This document shows positions 9,481 to 20,502 of a stretch of DNA of 64,000 bases, piece after piece. The stretch is from Oscillospiraceae bacterium. Lineage in GTDB: Bacteria > Bacillota > Clostridia > Oscillospirales > Acutalibacteraceae. Where the stretch lies: positions 31,313 to 95,312 of the forward strand of contig SVPL01000002.1 of NCBI GenBank assembly GCA_015065925.1, given 5' to 3'. Numbering within the stretch: position 1 is the stretch's first letter; each line of letters begins with the position of its first letter. The notes under the pieces were generated by a model. The model saw only the letters and a program-made list of their open reading frames with translations, was not told the origin of the DNA and did not search any database. The translations under genes were made by a program, and so were the position numbers.

Positions 9481-10948
9481 TATAAAACTCCTCCACTCTA
9501 TTTTTGCGTTCAAGTATCTCGTCAAAACGGGACATATACTCATATGGATATTTATAATTAAAAATCCTTTCAATTTGACCTGTGCTAACCGATTTAAGCT
9601 TTGTCACCGCCGACGCACCACACGCAAGTATTGTATGAGTTTCATCCATAATATATACATTATAAAGACCTTCAAAGCCTTTCTTAGCATAACCCACATT
9701 TTCTAAATTACCTACAGTTTTACTTTGACGGTACATATAATACGGTAAAATTTTGGCAGATTTTAGTTTTGCTTCGGCATAATCAACCATATCGCTTGCA
9801 AAAACACCATCTTTAAGGTAGGAAAAACTCTTATCCTGACCCATTCCTGATGAGCGTTTAAGTGACAAAGAATGAACGGTAACGCTTTCAGGATTCAAGT
9901 TAATAACGCTATCAATGGTATTTTTAAAGCTTTCCAGAGTATCACCCGGAAGGCCTGCAATCAAGTCCATATTAATATTATTAAAACCACATTCCCGCGC
10001 CAAATGAAATGCATTTATAGTTTCGACAGTTGTATGCCTTCTGCCAATGTTACTTAAAACTAAATCATTCATTGTTTGAGGATTGATGCTTATTCTATCA
10101 ACACCACCACTTTTTAAAGCGATAAGTTTTTCTTTGGTTATGGTATCGGGTCTACCAGCTTCTACAGTGAGTTCATCAAAACAATTACCAAAACAAGTGT
10201 GAATAGTATCTAAAAGATGGGATAACTGCTGAGCAGAAAGTGTTGTTGGAGTGCCGCCGCCAACATATACTGTCATAACCTCTAGCCCTAGCTTTTTAAC
10301 AATTTCAGCAGTTACAAAAATCTCTTTGATTAAAAACTCCAAATATTCAGGAATTAAATCAGAGGCGCGTTCTATGCTATGGGAAACAAAAGAACAATAA
10401 CTGCATCTGGATGGACAAAAAGGAATAGAAATATAAATACTTACACTTTTATTGTTGGATTTTGAAATAATACCTTCCTCACTTATGGCAGTTTCTTTAA
10501 GTAAATCCATTTTTTTGGTTTCAACACAAAATTGGTTTTTAAAAAAATCAGTAGCGCCGTCTTCCCCTAAAAATTCGACGAAGCGTCGGTAAAGCTTGGC
10601 TGGTCGAATACCTGTTAAAATACCCCACCTAGGCTTATAATTTGTTATTTCGCAGTAGCACTCAAAAAGCTCGACCGCCAGAGCGCGTTCTAAATTTCTG
10701 ACTTCATCAGGGTCCTTAGATGTTTCAGGTATAAAAGGTGTGTTTCTGCTTGCGATTTTGCCATTAATCCCCGCTGATGCAATTAAAGACTTAATTCCTT
10801 TCTGCTCAACGATTTTAGCAATAGCAAAAAGCTCATCCGACATAGCAGGTTGAACATAAGAAAACTCAATTTTTTCAAAAGGGAAAAACAAACGCGTAAG
10901 TTTTTCAAGTTCATATTCAAATGGCAATTCATTAGTATAAATTATCAT
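9458..10948 (-). CDS. hemZ: coproporphyrinogen dehydrogenase HemZ (radical SAM)
   Basis: CPSRCSYCSF CxxxCxxC motif, YVGGGTPTTL. Confidence 0.92.
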   Translation of the reverse strand: MIIYTNELPFEYELEKLTRLFFPFEKIEFSYVQPAMSDELFAIAKIVEQKGIKSLIASAGINGKIASRNTPFIPETSKDPDEVRNLERALAVELFECYCEITNYKPRWGILTGIRPAKLYRRFVEFLGEDGATDFFKNQFCVETKKMDLLKETAISEEGIISKSNNKSVSIYISIPFCPSRCSYCSFVSHSIERASDLIPEYLEFLIKEIFVTAEIVKKLGLEVMTVYVGGGTPTTLSAQQLSHLLDTIHTCFGNCFDELTVEAGRPDTITKEKLIALKSGGVDRISINPQTMNDLVLSNIGRRHTTVETINAFHLARECGFNNINMDLIAGLPGDTLESFKNTIDSVINLNPESVTVHSLSLKRSSGMGQDKSFSYLKDGVFASDMVDYAEAKLKSAKILPYYMYRQSKTVGNLENVGYAKKGFEGLYNVYIMDETHTILACGASAVTKLKSVSTGQIERIFNYKYPYEYMSRFDEILERKNRVEEFYSEYPIED

Positions 10949-10949
10949 A

Positions 10950-11570
10950 TTAAAGATTCCTCATATAAGGATTGTATAATCGTTCATTATTAAGGGTTGT
11001 AGGATTTCCGTGACCTGGGTAAAGTTTAAAGTCACCATCTAATTCTTTAAGCTTTTTTAAAGATTGAGATAAAATATAACTGCTACCGCCGGGAAAATCT
11101 GTTCTGCCACAACTGCCTTCAAAAATGGTATCGCCACAAAAAATTGAATTTTCAATCATATAACACACACTGCCCTCAGAATGACCGGGGGTATACAAAA
11201 CATTGATTTTTGCATCACCTAAATCTAAAACATCCAAATCATTGCAAAAAATGTCAGCAACAGTATTTTTTTGTTCTAATCCAAAATAAACTGCAAGGCT
11301 TTTTACCGAGTCAGAAAGACCTTCAGCATCCAATGAATGAATAACAATTTTAGCGTTGGGGCATAGTCTTTTCACATCAGCAGCACCACAAATATGATCA
11401 AAGTGCATATGTGTAAGCAGGATATACTTAATTCTGTTGATATTTAACTTAACAAAATTCTCCAATTCAGGCGTAAATTCACCCGGGTCAACCAAAATTA
11501 TATCATTTTTCAGAATAACACCATAACAGTTTTCGGGAAACCTCACCGAACAAAAGGTTTTTATTTCCAT
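10950..11570 (-). CDS. MBL-fold metallo-hydrolase
   Basis: THMHFDHICG, YTPGHSEGS, YPGHG. Confidence 0.92.
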   Translation of the reverse strand: MEIKTFCSVRFPENCYGVILKNDIILVDPGEFTPELENFVKLNINRIKYILLTHMHFDHICGAADVKRLCPNAKIVIHSLDAEGLSDSVKSLAVYFGLEQKNTVADIFCNDLDVLDLGDAKINVLYTPGHSEGSVCYMIENSIFCGDTIFEGSCGRTDFPGGSSYILSQSLKKLKELDGDFKLYPGHGNPTTLNNERLYNPYMRNL

Positions 11571-11572
11571 AA

Positions 11573-12028
11573 TTATTTTTTACTCCAAATATCAGTGTCT
11601 AAAACTATTGTAACAGGGCCGTCGCCAACCATAGAAACTTGCATATCAGCTCCAAAAACACCTTTTTGCACCGAAATACCGTTACCTTCAATTACAGCAC
11701 AAAATTCCTCATAAAGCTCATTAGCCCTTACAGGCTCCATAGCCGTAGAAAATGAAGGTCTGTTGCCTTTTTTGCTGTCGGCACAAAGAGTAAAGTTAGA
11801 AACTGCTAAAATACTTCCGTTAACATCAGAAACAGATAAATTCATTTTATCATTCTCATCAGTAAAAATACGCAAAGCAGATACTTTATTTGCTAAAAGT
11901 TCAGCCTCTGCTGATGTATCTTCCTCATTAACACCAAGTAGCACAAGTAACCCTTTTTTAATAATGCCCGCTTGTTTTCCGTCTGCAATTACCGATGCGG
12001 AAAGACAACGCTGAATTACAGCTTTCAT
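11573..12028 (-). CDS. dtd: D-aminoacyl-tRNA deacylase
   Basis: MKAVIQRC...SNFTLCADSKKGNRPSF. Confidence 0.95.
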   Translation of the reverse strand: MKAVIQRCLSASVIADGKQAGIIKKGLLVLLGVNEEDTSAEAELLANKVSALRIFTDENDKMNLSVSDVNGSILAVSNFTLCADSKKGNRPSFSTAMEPVRANELYEEFCAVIEGNGISVQKGVFGADMQVSMVGDGPVTIVLDTDIWSKK

Positions 12029-12043
12029 TAAATCACCTATTTT

Positions 12044-14230
12044 CTACATATTTGAACGCTCAACATGATATACACCCTCAATTTTTTCAAGTCGTTGAAT
12101 GATTGAGCGTAAATGTTCTACACTTTGAACACTCATAGTAAGTGTAATAATACAGTTTCCACCACTAACCTGTCTGGCATTTACATTATGAACCGGTACG
12201 CCAATGCCCGCAATAATCATAGTAACATCAGCCAATAAACCATTGCGGTCAAGTCCGTTGATAAGCAATGTAGCCTTAAAGCTTTCTTGTCTGGTTTCAG
12301 CCCAAGAAGCTTTTATCCAACGCTCAGGCTCACTAGCAGTAGAAATATCACGAGGAACATTATTACAATCTCTCTTATGCACCGAAACACCATGTCCGCG
12401 AGTAATAAAGCCGATTATATCATCACCGGGAAGGGGTGAACAACAACGGGAAAACTTTATTAGACAATTTTCGATACCTTCGACAATAACACCATCGTGA
12501 GATTTAATAACAGAGGGACGAATAATATCAGATATTTGTTTAGGTTGCTTTTGCGCGTTAAGCTTAGCATAATCTTCCTTTATGCGCGGCATAATACGGG
12601 ATAACAAAACACCGCCATAACCAATTGCTGCATAGAATTCATCAACATTGGGGAATTTTTGGCGTCTTGCAATATCAGAAAGGAAATTATTATACTCTTC
12701 TTCTGAAAGGCGAATTCCGTTACGGGCGAAATCCCGTTCAATCTGCGCCCTACCTGAAGCAATGTTTTCAGTTCGCTTTTCCTTTTTAAACCAATTACGG
12801 ATTTTGCTTTTTGCCTGAGTTGTTACAGCAATATTAAGCCAATCTCTGCTTGGTCCGTGATCGGGCTGATTGGTCGTTAATATTTCAATAATTTCGCCTG
12901 TTTGTATTTTGTGAGTCAAAGGAACAATTCTGCCATCAGCCTTAGCACCCACCATACGAATACCAACAGCTGAATGTATGGCAAAAGCGAAATCTATAAC
13001 CGTACCGCCAGCGGGAAGATTAATAACATCACCTTTAGGTGTAACGGCAAATACATCCTCAATTGGTAAATCGGTTTTAATAGTTTGAATTAAATCTTCA
13101 GGATTATCTGCATCCTTTTGACTGTCAAGGATTTGGCGAATCCAAAGTAAACGATCTTCGATTTTGGCATCTACCTTGTTAATGCCCTCTTTATATTTCC
13201 AGTGAGCCGCAATACCGAATTCGGCGGTATGATGCATTTCCCAAGTTCGTATTTGTATTTCAAAAGGAATACCTTCCCTACCCAAAACAGTAGTATGCAG
13301 GGACTGATAAAGATTAGGCTTGGGCGTAGAAATATAATCTTTAAATCTACCGGGAATTGGGCGAAACATATCGTGCATTACGCCTAAAATATTATAACAA
13401 TCTGCCAAGGAATCTGTGATAACACGAACAGCATAAATATCGTAAATTTCCTCAAAATCCTTGCCTTGAATATACATTTTACGATAAATGCCGTGTATTG
13501 ATTTAACACGCCCCTCGATTTGCACTTTAACATTGGGCATAGTTTCTTCAAGTCTTGTTTTTATTCTATCTTTAATATCTTCTAATAGTTTCTCACGATA
13601 TTGCTTTTGAACACTTAGCAAATTTTCAATTTCGCCATAACCTACAGGGTCAAGATGGGCAATAGAAAGGTCTTCAAGCTCCTCTTTAACACCACGAATA
13701 CCAAGACGGTGTGCAATTGGTGCGAAAACCTCGATTGTTTCTAAAGAAATATCACGCTGGCGTTGTTCAGGCTTAGCATCAATGGTTCTCATATTATGAA
13801 GTCTATCGGCAAGTTTAATAATGATAACACGAATGTCCTGCGCCATTGCAATGAGCATTTTACGGAGATTTTCAGACTGTTGCTCCTTTGCGGAAATGGG
13901 CAATTTGCCAAGTTTTGTTACGCCATCAACCAATGTCAATACCGCAGAACCGAATTCTTTTTCAACCTGTTCGGCAGATATTTCGGTATCTTCAATAACA
14001 TCATGCAAAAGTCCGGCAGCAATTGATTCACTATCCATACCGAGGGAAACTAAAATTTTTGCAACCGAAAAAGGATGCATATAGTATTCTTCGCCCGAAA
14101 GGCGTCTTTGACCTTTGTGAGCCTCTACACAACATTTATATGCTTTTTCCACCAAGGCGTAATCATAATTACCGCCTTGTTTCTTCATTAATTCCTCTAA
14201 TTCATCTAAATGCATTTCATATTCGGTCAT
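12044..14230 (-). CDS. relA/spoT: RelA/SpoT bifunctional (p)ppGpp synthetase/hydrolase
   Basis: HD domain (AGLLHDVIEDT), synthetase, TGS and ACT regions. Confidence 0.96.
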   Translation of the reverse strand: MTEYEMHLDELEELMKKQGGNYDYALVEKAYKCCVEAHKGQRRLSGEEYYMHPFSVAKILVSLGMDSESIAAGLLHDVIEDTEISAEQVEKEFGSAVLTLVDGVTKLGKLPISAKEQQSENLRKMLIAMAQDIRVIIIKLADRLHNMRTIDAKPEQRQRDISLETIEVFAPIAHRLGIRGVKEELEDLSIAHLDPVGYGEIENLLSVQKQYREKLLEDIKDRIKTRLEETMPNVKVQIEGRVKSIHGIYRKMYIQGKDFEEIYDIYAVRVITDSLADCYNILGVMHDMFRPIPGRFKDYISTPKPNLYQSLHTTVLGREGIPFEIQIRTWEMHHTAEFGIAAHWKYKEGINKVDAKIEDRLLWIRQILDSQKDADNPEDLIQTIKTDLPIEDVFAVTPKGDVINLPAGGTVIDFAFAIHSAVGIRMVGAKADGRIVPLTHKIQTGEIIEILTTNQPDHGPSRDWLNIAVTTQAKSKIRNWFKKEKRTENIASGRAQIERDFARNGIRLSEEEYNNFLSDIARRQKFPNVDEFYAAIGYGGVLLSRIMPRIKEDYAKLNAQKQPKQISDIIRPSVIKSHDGVIVEGIENCLIKFSRCCSPLPGDDIIGFITRGHGVSVHKRDCNNVPRDISTASEPERWIKASWAETRQESFKATLLINGLDRNGLLADVTMIIAGIGVPVHNVNARQVSGGNCIITLTMSVQSVEHLRSIIQRLEKIEGVYHVERSNM

Positions 14231-16257
14231 AAAATCACCGCCTTTTCTTTTAGTTCATTTAAAATTTTAGAATTTTCTAATTCAACTTTGCCAACATTCT
14301 CCAATATGATATATACTTCACTCGCTATATGTTTAGTTGATATCAATCCCAATTCTTCCATTACATCCACCATAACATAGAGCTTAGCCTCTAACAACCC
14401 TTTAACGGAATATTTAAGTTTTGTTAATGTATTTGCACCATTTTTAATAGCTATATACGAAATAGCAAGTTCATCTCTGTCGAAACATAAAAGTTTTGCA
14501 TCCTCTGAATCCAATCTGCCACTCAAAAAAGACTCATACAAAAGAAGTTGAGAGATGACCTCCTCATCATTAGCACCATTTGGTTTCACATCTTTAACAA
14601 AAACACTTAATTGTTCTTGACCTTGATACTCTTTTAATTCCAAACTAACAGCAAAATCCAAAATGTCATTTTCCTTAAAAGGAAAATCTTCTTTTTTCAT
14701 ACCAAACATAACCATAGCTATAGTAGTGTTATTTTTTTCAGCAATGAGCCTAATATGCTTGCCGTTACCAATTGATGAAATGTTTTTTAATTCCATACCA
14801 AATAGCCCGAAAATTGGTTTAGTATTTTCTGTGCCATACGGTTCCAGTGGTTTAAGTGTATGAACTAAATCAGGAACAACATAGGCAGGATTTAATCGAC
14901 AATCGATATTAATAATATTAACAGGTAAATCCAAGGTTTCTGCAAACTCATTTATTTTTTTGCAAAAAACAGTAAGCTTTTCAGCTTCTACAGTAAGTCC
15001 CGCCGCTTTATCATGTCCACCAAATTTTATTAAAAATTCAGAAGCAGCATTTATAGCATCAAATATTTTGAACTCTCCAACCGTTCTTGCGGAGCCTTTG
15101 TAGTTTGATTGTTCATCGTTTCTGCTAAGTAAAATTGTTGGTCTTGAAAAGGTTTCAGCAATTCTTGCCGCCGCAATTCCAAGTACACCCTCATGCCAAC
15201 CATTTCCTGCTACTACAATTACTCTATTATTATATAATTTTTCATTAATAATAACATCGTATGCAGAACTATAAATTTCCTGCTCTATTTTTTGGCGTGC
15301 AGTATTTAAATCATCAAGCTGAACGGCTATTTCGGTTGCTTTTGCATAATTATTGGCAATAAGCATTTCTACAGCTCTGGAAGCATCTCCCATTCTTCCT
15401 GCAGCGTTAATTCTAGGGGCAGCAGTAAACGCAAGGGTTCCTGCAGTTATTTCACCAAATTTAGCGCCTGATGCACCTAATAATGCTTTAATACCTGTTG
15501 ATGCGTTATAGTTAATTTTTCTTATTCCATGCCAAACTATGCTTCTATTTTCATATTTAAGTGGCATAACATCAGCAACAGTACCAAGAGCCACCAAATC
15601 TGAATATTTATATAGAGCGATTTCGGGCGAAGTTCCGCTTATAGCTGTAGCTAAAGCAAAAGCAACACCAACGCCTGCAAAATCCTTAAAATCCATATCA
15701 CAATCTTCTCTGTGAGGATCAATAACAGCAATTGCATTGGGCAATTCATTCTTGGGGAGATGATGATCGGTTACAACCGTATCAATTCCCAAAGAATTAG
15801 CATAATCAATTTCTTCGTTTGCGTTAATGCCATTGTCCACAGTAATGATAAGTTTTACTTCATCACGGGCGATTTGTTCAATAGATTGACAGTTCATACC
15901 ATAACCGACTGCGCGAGACGGAATATAATACGAAACATCTGCATCCATTTCCTTTAAAAATAAATACAAAAGCGCCGTAGAAGTCACACCGTCACAATCA
16001 TAATCACCATATATCAAAATTTTCTCTTTGTTTTGAATAGCATCAATAACTCTTTTAGCGCCCGCTTCCATATCAGGAAAAGCATAAGGATCAAAACCCG
16101 ATACTTCACGGGACAAAAATTCGTCCAGTTCAAACGGATTTGAATACCCCCTTGCATATGCCATCAGAGCAAGAAAAGGTTCGATATTACATTCTTCAGC
16201 CAAGCGGCTGGAAATTTCTTTGTTAATCGGTGCGATTTCCCACTTTTTAAATACCAT
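14227..16257 (-). CDS. recJ: single-stranded-DNA-specific exonuclease RecJ
   Basis: YGDYDCDGVTSTALL, VTDHHLP, FGGHDKAAGLT; start MVFKKWEIAP at 16257 favoured. Confidence 0.95.
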   Translation of the reverse strand: MVFKKWEIAPINKEISSRLAEECNIEPFLALMAYARGYSNPFELDEFLSREVSGFDPYAFPDMEAGAKRVIDAIQNKEKILIYGDYDCDGVTSTALLYLFLKEMDADVSYYIPSRAVGYGMNCQSIEQIARDEVKLIITVDNGINANEEIDYANSLGIDTVVTDHHLPKNELPNAIAVIDPHREDCDMDFKDFAGVGVAFALATAISGTSPEIALYKYSDLVALGTVADVMPLKYENRSIVWHGIRKINYNASTGIKALLGASGAKFGEITAGTLAFTAAPRINAAGRMGDASRAVEMLIANNYAKATEIAVQLDDLNTARQKIEQEIYSSAYDVIINEKLYNNRVIVVAGNGWHEGVLGIAAARIAETFSRPTILLSRNDEQSNYKGSARTVGEFKIFDAINAASEFLIKFGGHDKAAGLTVEAEKLTVFCKKINEFAETLDLPVNIINIDCRLNPAYVVPDLVHTLKPLEPYGTENTKPIFGLFGMELKNISSIGNGKHIRLIAEKNNTTIAMVMFGMKKEDFPFKENDILDFAVSLELKEYQGQEQLSVFVKDVKPNGANDEEVISQLLLYESFLSGRLDSEDAKLLCFDRDELAISYIAIKNGANTLTKLKYSVKGLLEAKLYVMVDVMEELGLISTKHIASEVYIILENVGKVELENSKILNELKEKAVIL

Positions 16258-16374
16258 TTTTACCCTCAGAAAAAATTTTTTAAAAAATTTCAAAAAAAGA
16301 CTTGCATTTTTTATTATTATATGATAACATATTTACTGTTGTAAAACAAGTCTAAGTTTTAATTTTTTTAATTT

Positions 16375-16450
<76 letters not shown>

Positions 16451-16484
16451 AAAAAAACCAAGGTTTTTATGCCTTGGTTTTTTC
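16451..16484 (+). terminator. tRNA terminator
   Basis: AAAAAACCAAGG/CCTTGGTTTTTT hairpin. Confidence 0.8.
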
Positions 16485-16531
16485 TTATGCTTTCTTTAAA
16501 TGAATGAGATGAAATTTTAAACCTTATTTTT

Positions 16532-17182
16532 TTATAAGGCTTTTAAAAATTTTTTAGTTAATTCTGTAATTCCATTAAAATCCTCAGTTTCTATTAGCTT
16601 TTTATTAACAATATTTGAACCTATTCCAAATCCATCAGCTCCGGCGGCTAAATAATCAGAAATGTTTTTCTCGTTTATACCACCAACTGCAAGAATACGA
16701 ATGTGCGATAATGGCACTTTAACATCTTTGACATACTGTGCACCAAAGGTTGAAACGGGAAAGAGCTTAACAAAATCTGCACCCGCTAAATGTGCCGTTT
16801 GAATTTCTGTAGGTGTTAATGCACCCGGAATAGAAACCATATTAAGTTCACAGGTCTTTTTTATAATATTTTCATTAGTATCGGGAGAAATAATAAAACT
16901 TCCACCCGCTTTTTTAGTAAGTTCAACTTGATTTTCTCTTATAACTGTACCGGCGCCTATTAACATTTTATCACCAAAATAATCAACAAGCATTTTAATG
17001 TTTTCTGCATTTTCTTGATCCTTTTCAGGATTAGAAGCATCATAAGTAAGTTCAATAGCTCTAACTCCACCTTCGTAAACGGCTTTTGCAAAAGGCAAAA
17101 TATTATTTTTACCAACCCCACGAACAATAACAATAATTTTTTCTTTTAAAATTTTTTCAATAACATCACTTTTAAGCATCAA
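16532..17182 (-). CDS. eda: bifunctional KDPG/KHG aldolase (second copy in window)
   Basis: VIVRG...IELTYD...IGAGTVI...GALTPTEI...DFVKLFP. Confidence 0.88.
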   Translation of the reverse strand: MMLKSDVIEKILKEKIIVIVRGVGKNNILPFAKAVYEGGVRAIELTYDASNPEKDQENAENIKMLVDYFGDKMLIGAGTVIRENQVELTKKAGGSFIISPDTNENIIKKTCELNMVSIPGALTPTEIQTAHLAGADFVKLFPVSTFGAQYVKDVKVPLSHIRILAVGGINEKNISDYLAAGADGFGIGSNIVNKKLIETEDFNGITELTKKFLKAL

Positions 17183-17192
17183 AAAAATCTCC

Positions 17193-18299
17193 TTATTTAT
17201 AAATAGTTAACAATGCTTTTTTAACTTTATTTTTTGAAATATCACTTGTATCCATAATTGCGGTGGAAGCTGATAATTCATTAATAAAGGTTTCTAATGT
17301 TTCGTCACATATTTTTAAATTTATACCTGACATTTTGGTTGGTAACTTCATTTTATCAAGCAAATCTATCATTGCTTGGTAATCCAATTCGTTATATGCC
17401 AACTGAATTACTAATCCAAGCGCAACAAGTTCACCGTGAACAAAATCTTTAGTCTCTTCATAAAAGAAACTGCGTGTTTGCTCGTAAAATTTATGAGCAA
17501 TAGCACACTGATTTGAGCCTTTTGAAATACCGCTTATAATACCAGTGACAGCAATTGCATAAAAAACTGCCCTTTCAAAATCAAATGTAATGTTTTTTCC
17601 TTCTAAAGCAGATGACAACGAGGTTTGTTTTTCATAGAAAAAATTATAAACTGTTTTTGACATATCATAAGCCATTTCAAGACCTAAGGGTATTTCAAAA
17701 TCTTTTTTTCCTTTAGTTCTATGTGTGATTTCAATCATTTTTGCCATTGAATCCATTACACCCGCCCAAAACAGGCGCTTAGGTTGGTTAATCATAATAT
17801 CCAAATCAACTATTACAGCATCAGCTTCGGTCATTAGCTTTACACTTCCAATTGTTGCGTGTGTTTCGCGGTCATACAAAACACTAAGCGGCGTTGCTGC
17901 GACACAGGTTGAAGATGATGTTGGAATCTGTATTAAAGGTAAATCGGATCTGGAAGCCACCAGCTTAGCAGTATCGCCCAAAACACCACCACCAACACCG
18001 CAAATTATATTAAACCCATTTTCTTTAGCATAATTAACAAATTCATCGGCATTTTCAAAACAAGGAGTGCTTTCGAAAATTTTAAGCTCGTATTCAAATC
18101 CGCTATCATTAAGAGAAGCTTTAATTTTTTCTCCCGCAGCTTTAAAACCGTTTTTACCACTAATAAAAAGCGCTTTACTTCCAAAGCGTCTTAATTCGGT
18201 TAATAAATGCTTTTTAATAGCATCCTTTTCCTGCAAATATCTACCGCAACCAAATTTAAATGCAAAATCAGAATTTAGTGCCATTTTATCTTCCTCCAA
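17193..18299 (-). CDS. glycerol dehydrogenase-like iron-containing alcohol dehydrogenase
   Basis: GVGGGVLGDTAKLVA, QIPTSSSTCVAATPLSVLY. Confidence 0.85.
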   Translation of the reverse strand: MEEDKMALNSDFAFKFGCGRYLQEKDAIKKHLLTELRRFGSKALFISGKNGFKAAGEKIKASLNDSGFEYELKIFESTPCFENADEFVNYAKENGFNIICGVGGGVLGDTAKLVASRSDLPLIQIPTSSSTCVAATPLSVLYDRETHATIGSVKLMTEADAVIVDLDIMINQPKRLFWAGVMDSMAKMIEITHRTKGKKDFEIPLGLEMAYDMSKTVYNFFYEKQTSLSSALEGKNITFDFERAVFYAIAVTGIISGISKGSNQCAIAHKFYEQTRSFFYEETKDFVHGELVALGLVIQLAYNELDYQAMIDLLDKMKLPTKMSGINLKICDETLETFINELSASTAIMDTSDISKNKVKKALLTIYK

Positions 18300-18386
18300 A
18301 TATTGACTAATTAAAATTATAATGATAAAATAGTTACAAAAGAATATGTATAATTGCTATATGTATAAGTTTTATTGCTATAAGGA

Positions 18387-19217
18387 ATGATAAATTTGAT
18401 TATTAACGGATATTGGGGAGAAATAGAAGAAAACGAAAATTTTATAATTGATAGCTGTGGTCACATTTTTACATTTCAAGGCAGAGAGATTAACAGACCA
18501 AACGGCAGACCTAATTATTTACTTTTATACATTTATCACGGTGAAGCGAAATTTTATTTAAAAGGTAGAGAATACATTTGCAAAGACGGTGATTTTGTGT
18601 TGTACTCCCCTAACGAACCTCAACATCATATTTATGAATCTAATATTTCAGGTGAATTTTATTATGTACATTTTTCGCTAAAAAATAAAAAAATATTAAA
18701 TTTATTGGAAATGGAAAGCTCTACTGTGTATTCTTCAGAACCATCGGCAGAAATTGCAGATATTTTTGAAAAAATATTAATTGAACTTCAAACTAAAGAA
18801 AAAAATTATAAAAAGCTTGCGTTAAATCTTGTTTCAGAACTATTTATAAAAGTTAACAGGCAGATTAATAGAATTTCTTTTGAACTATATTCAAAGGAAA
18901 TTTATTCGGTAATTCAGTTTATAAATAAAAATTTTATGAAAAATCACACTCTTGAGGACTATGCAAAGAAGTGCAATCTTAGTAAATATCATTTTTTAAG
19001 AGAATTTAAAAAACAAGCTAAAATATCACCGATAAAATATAGAAATACCTTGAGAATTCGTCACGCTAAAGAAAGACTTAGAAACACAAAGGATAGTATA
19101 AAAACTATAGCCGATGATTTAGGTTTTTCCTCGACTGAATATTTTTCGGGCAATTTTAAAAACATAGTTGGTGTTTCGCCAACAGAATTCAGAGAACAAA
19201 ATAGCAATATACTATAG
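18387..19217 (+). CDS. AraC family transcriptional regulator
   Basis: Cupin N-terminus; HTH_18 C-terminus (LGFSSTEYFSGNFKNIVGVSPTEFRE). Confidence 0.9.
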   Translation: MINLIINGYWGEIEENENFIIDSCGHIFTFQGREINRPNGRPNYLLLYIYHGEAKFYLKGREYICKDGDFVLYSPNEPQHHIYESNISGEFYYVHFSLKNKKILNLLEMESSTVYSSEPSAEIADIFEKILIELQTKEKNYKKLALNLVSELFIKVNRQINRISFELYSKEIYSVIQFINKNFMKNHTLEDYAKKCNLSKYHFLREFKKQAKISPIKYRNTLRIRHAKERLRNTKDSIKTIADDLGFSSTEYFSGNFKNIVGVSPTEFREQNSNIL

Positions 19218-19297
19218 ATATAGAGCAATAAATATAGTTTATCTTACCGATTTTTTATAATATAATAATCCAAAAGAATTTTTAATGGGAGATTTGT

Positions 19298-20458
19298 ATG
19301 TTTGAATGTGAAAAATTACTTGAGATTATTGATAGTTTAAAAGAAGAATTTTTATTACATTGGATTAATATATCAAATATCGAAAGTCCCACCTACTACA
19401 AAGAAGGCTTGGACAAGGTTAGCGAATACATAATCGAATATTCCAAAAAACAAAATTGGAATATTGAGGTGCTTTATCTTGAAAAGGCGGGAAACTGCGT
19501 TTGTATTACTATGAATTATGACTCTGTAGAAAAGCCGATTACTATATCAGGGCATATTGATACAGTACATCCTCTGGGAGCATTTGGAAAGCTACCTGTT
19601 AAAACTGAAGGTGATTTGATTTACGGTCCCGGTGTAACCGATTGTAAGGGCGGAGTTATTGCCGGACTTATGGCTATGAAAGCTTTAAAAGAGATTAATT
19701 ATGTAAATCGACCTATTCAACTGATTTTGCAAACAGACGAGGAATTAAGCAGTATACCAAGCAATCGCAAAACTATTGATTTTATGATAGAAAAATCTAA
19801 AAATTCAATATGCTTTTTAAACCTTGAAAGCTCGCGTATAGGTTCAAATTCTGCCGTTTTGTGGCGTAGAGGAATAGCAAAATACAGATTTGATATCAAA
19901 GGCAAATCCATTCACGCATCAAAATGTAACGAAGGTGCTTCGGCAATTGCTGAAGCCGCTTACAAAATAATTGAGCTTGAAAAAATGAAGGATATTAACG
20001 GACTTACCTGCAATTGCGGTATAATTAAAGGTGGTTCAACGGTCAACACAGTACCTGACGAATGTAATTTTTATGCCGAAGTAAGGTATGAAACCAATTC
20101 AGAAAAAGCTACGGCAGACCAAAAAATTAGGGAAATAGCAGAAAAAACTTTTATAAAGGGAACAACCTGTACTGTAACCAACGAATCCTTTAGATATGCT
20201 ATGGAAAAGAATGAAAGAAATTTCAAACTGCTTGAAAAAATGAACGAAATTTATAAAGCCAATGGACTGCCTGAACTCATTGCGCGGCAAAGTCTTGGCG
20301 GTTCTGATGCCGCTGATATGACCGTTGCGGGGATACCCTGCGTAGATTCAATAGGAACGGACGGAGATTTTATTCACACTACAAATGAATATGGAATAAT
20401 ATCCTCCCTTCCCAAGGCTGCGAAGCGAATTGCTTCGGTGTTATATTTAATAAAATAA
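19298..20458 (+). CDS. M20 family metallopeptidase
   Basis: SGHIDTVHP, GPGVTDCKGGVIAG, QTDEE. Confidence 0.9.
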   Translation: MFECEKLLEIIDSLKEEFLLHWINISNIESPTYYKEGLDKVSEYIIEYSKKQNWNIEVLYLEKAGNCVCITMNYDSVEKPITISGHIDTVHPLGAFGKLPVKTEGDLIYGPGVTDCKGGVIAGLMAMKALKEINYVNRPIQLILQTDEELSSIPSNRKTIDFMIEKSKNSICFLNLESSRIGSNSAVLWRRGIAKYRFDIKGKSIHASKCNEGASAIAEAAYKIIELEKMKDINGLTCNCGIIKGGSTVNTVPDECNFYAEVRYETNSEKATADQKIREIAEKTFIKGTTCTVTNESFRYAMEKNERNFKLLEKMNEIYKANGLPELIARQSLGGSDAADMTVAGIPCVDSIGTDGDFIHTTNEYGIISSLPKAAKRIASVLYLIK

Positions 20459-20463
20459 TTATT

Positions 20464-20502
20464 AAAACGGATTTGCGATAAAAACCGCAAATCCGTTTTT
20501 CC
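20464..20502. terminator. bidirectional terminator
   Basis: AAAACGGATTTGCGataaaaaCCGCAAATCCGTTTTT. Confidence 0.75.
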
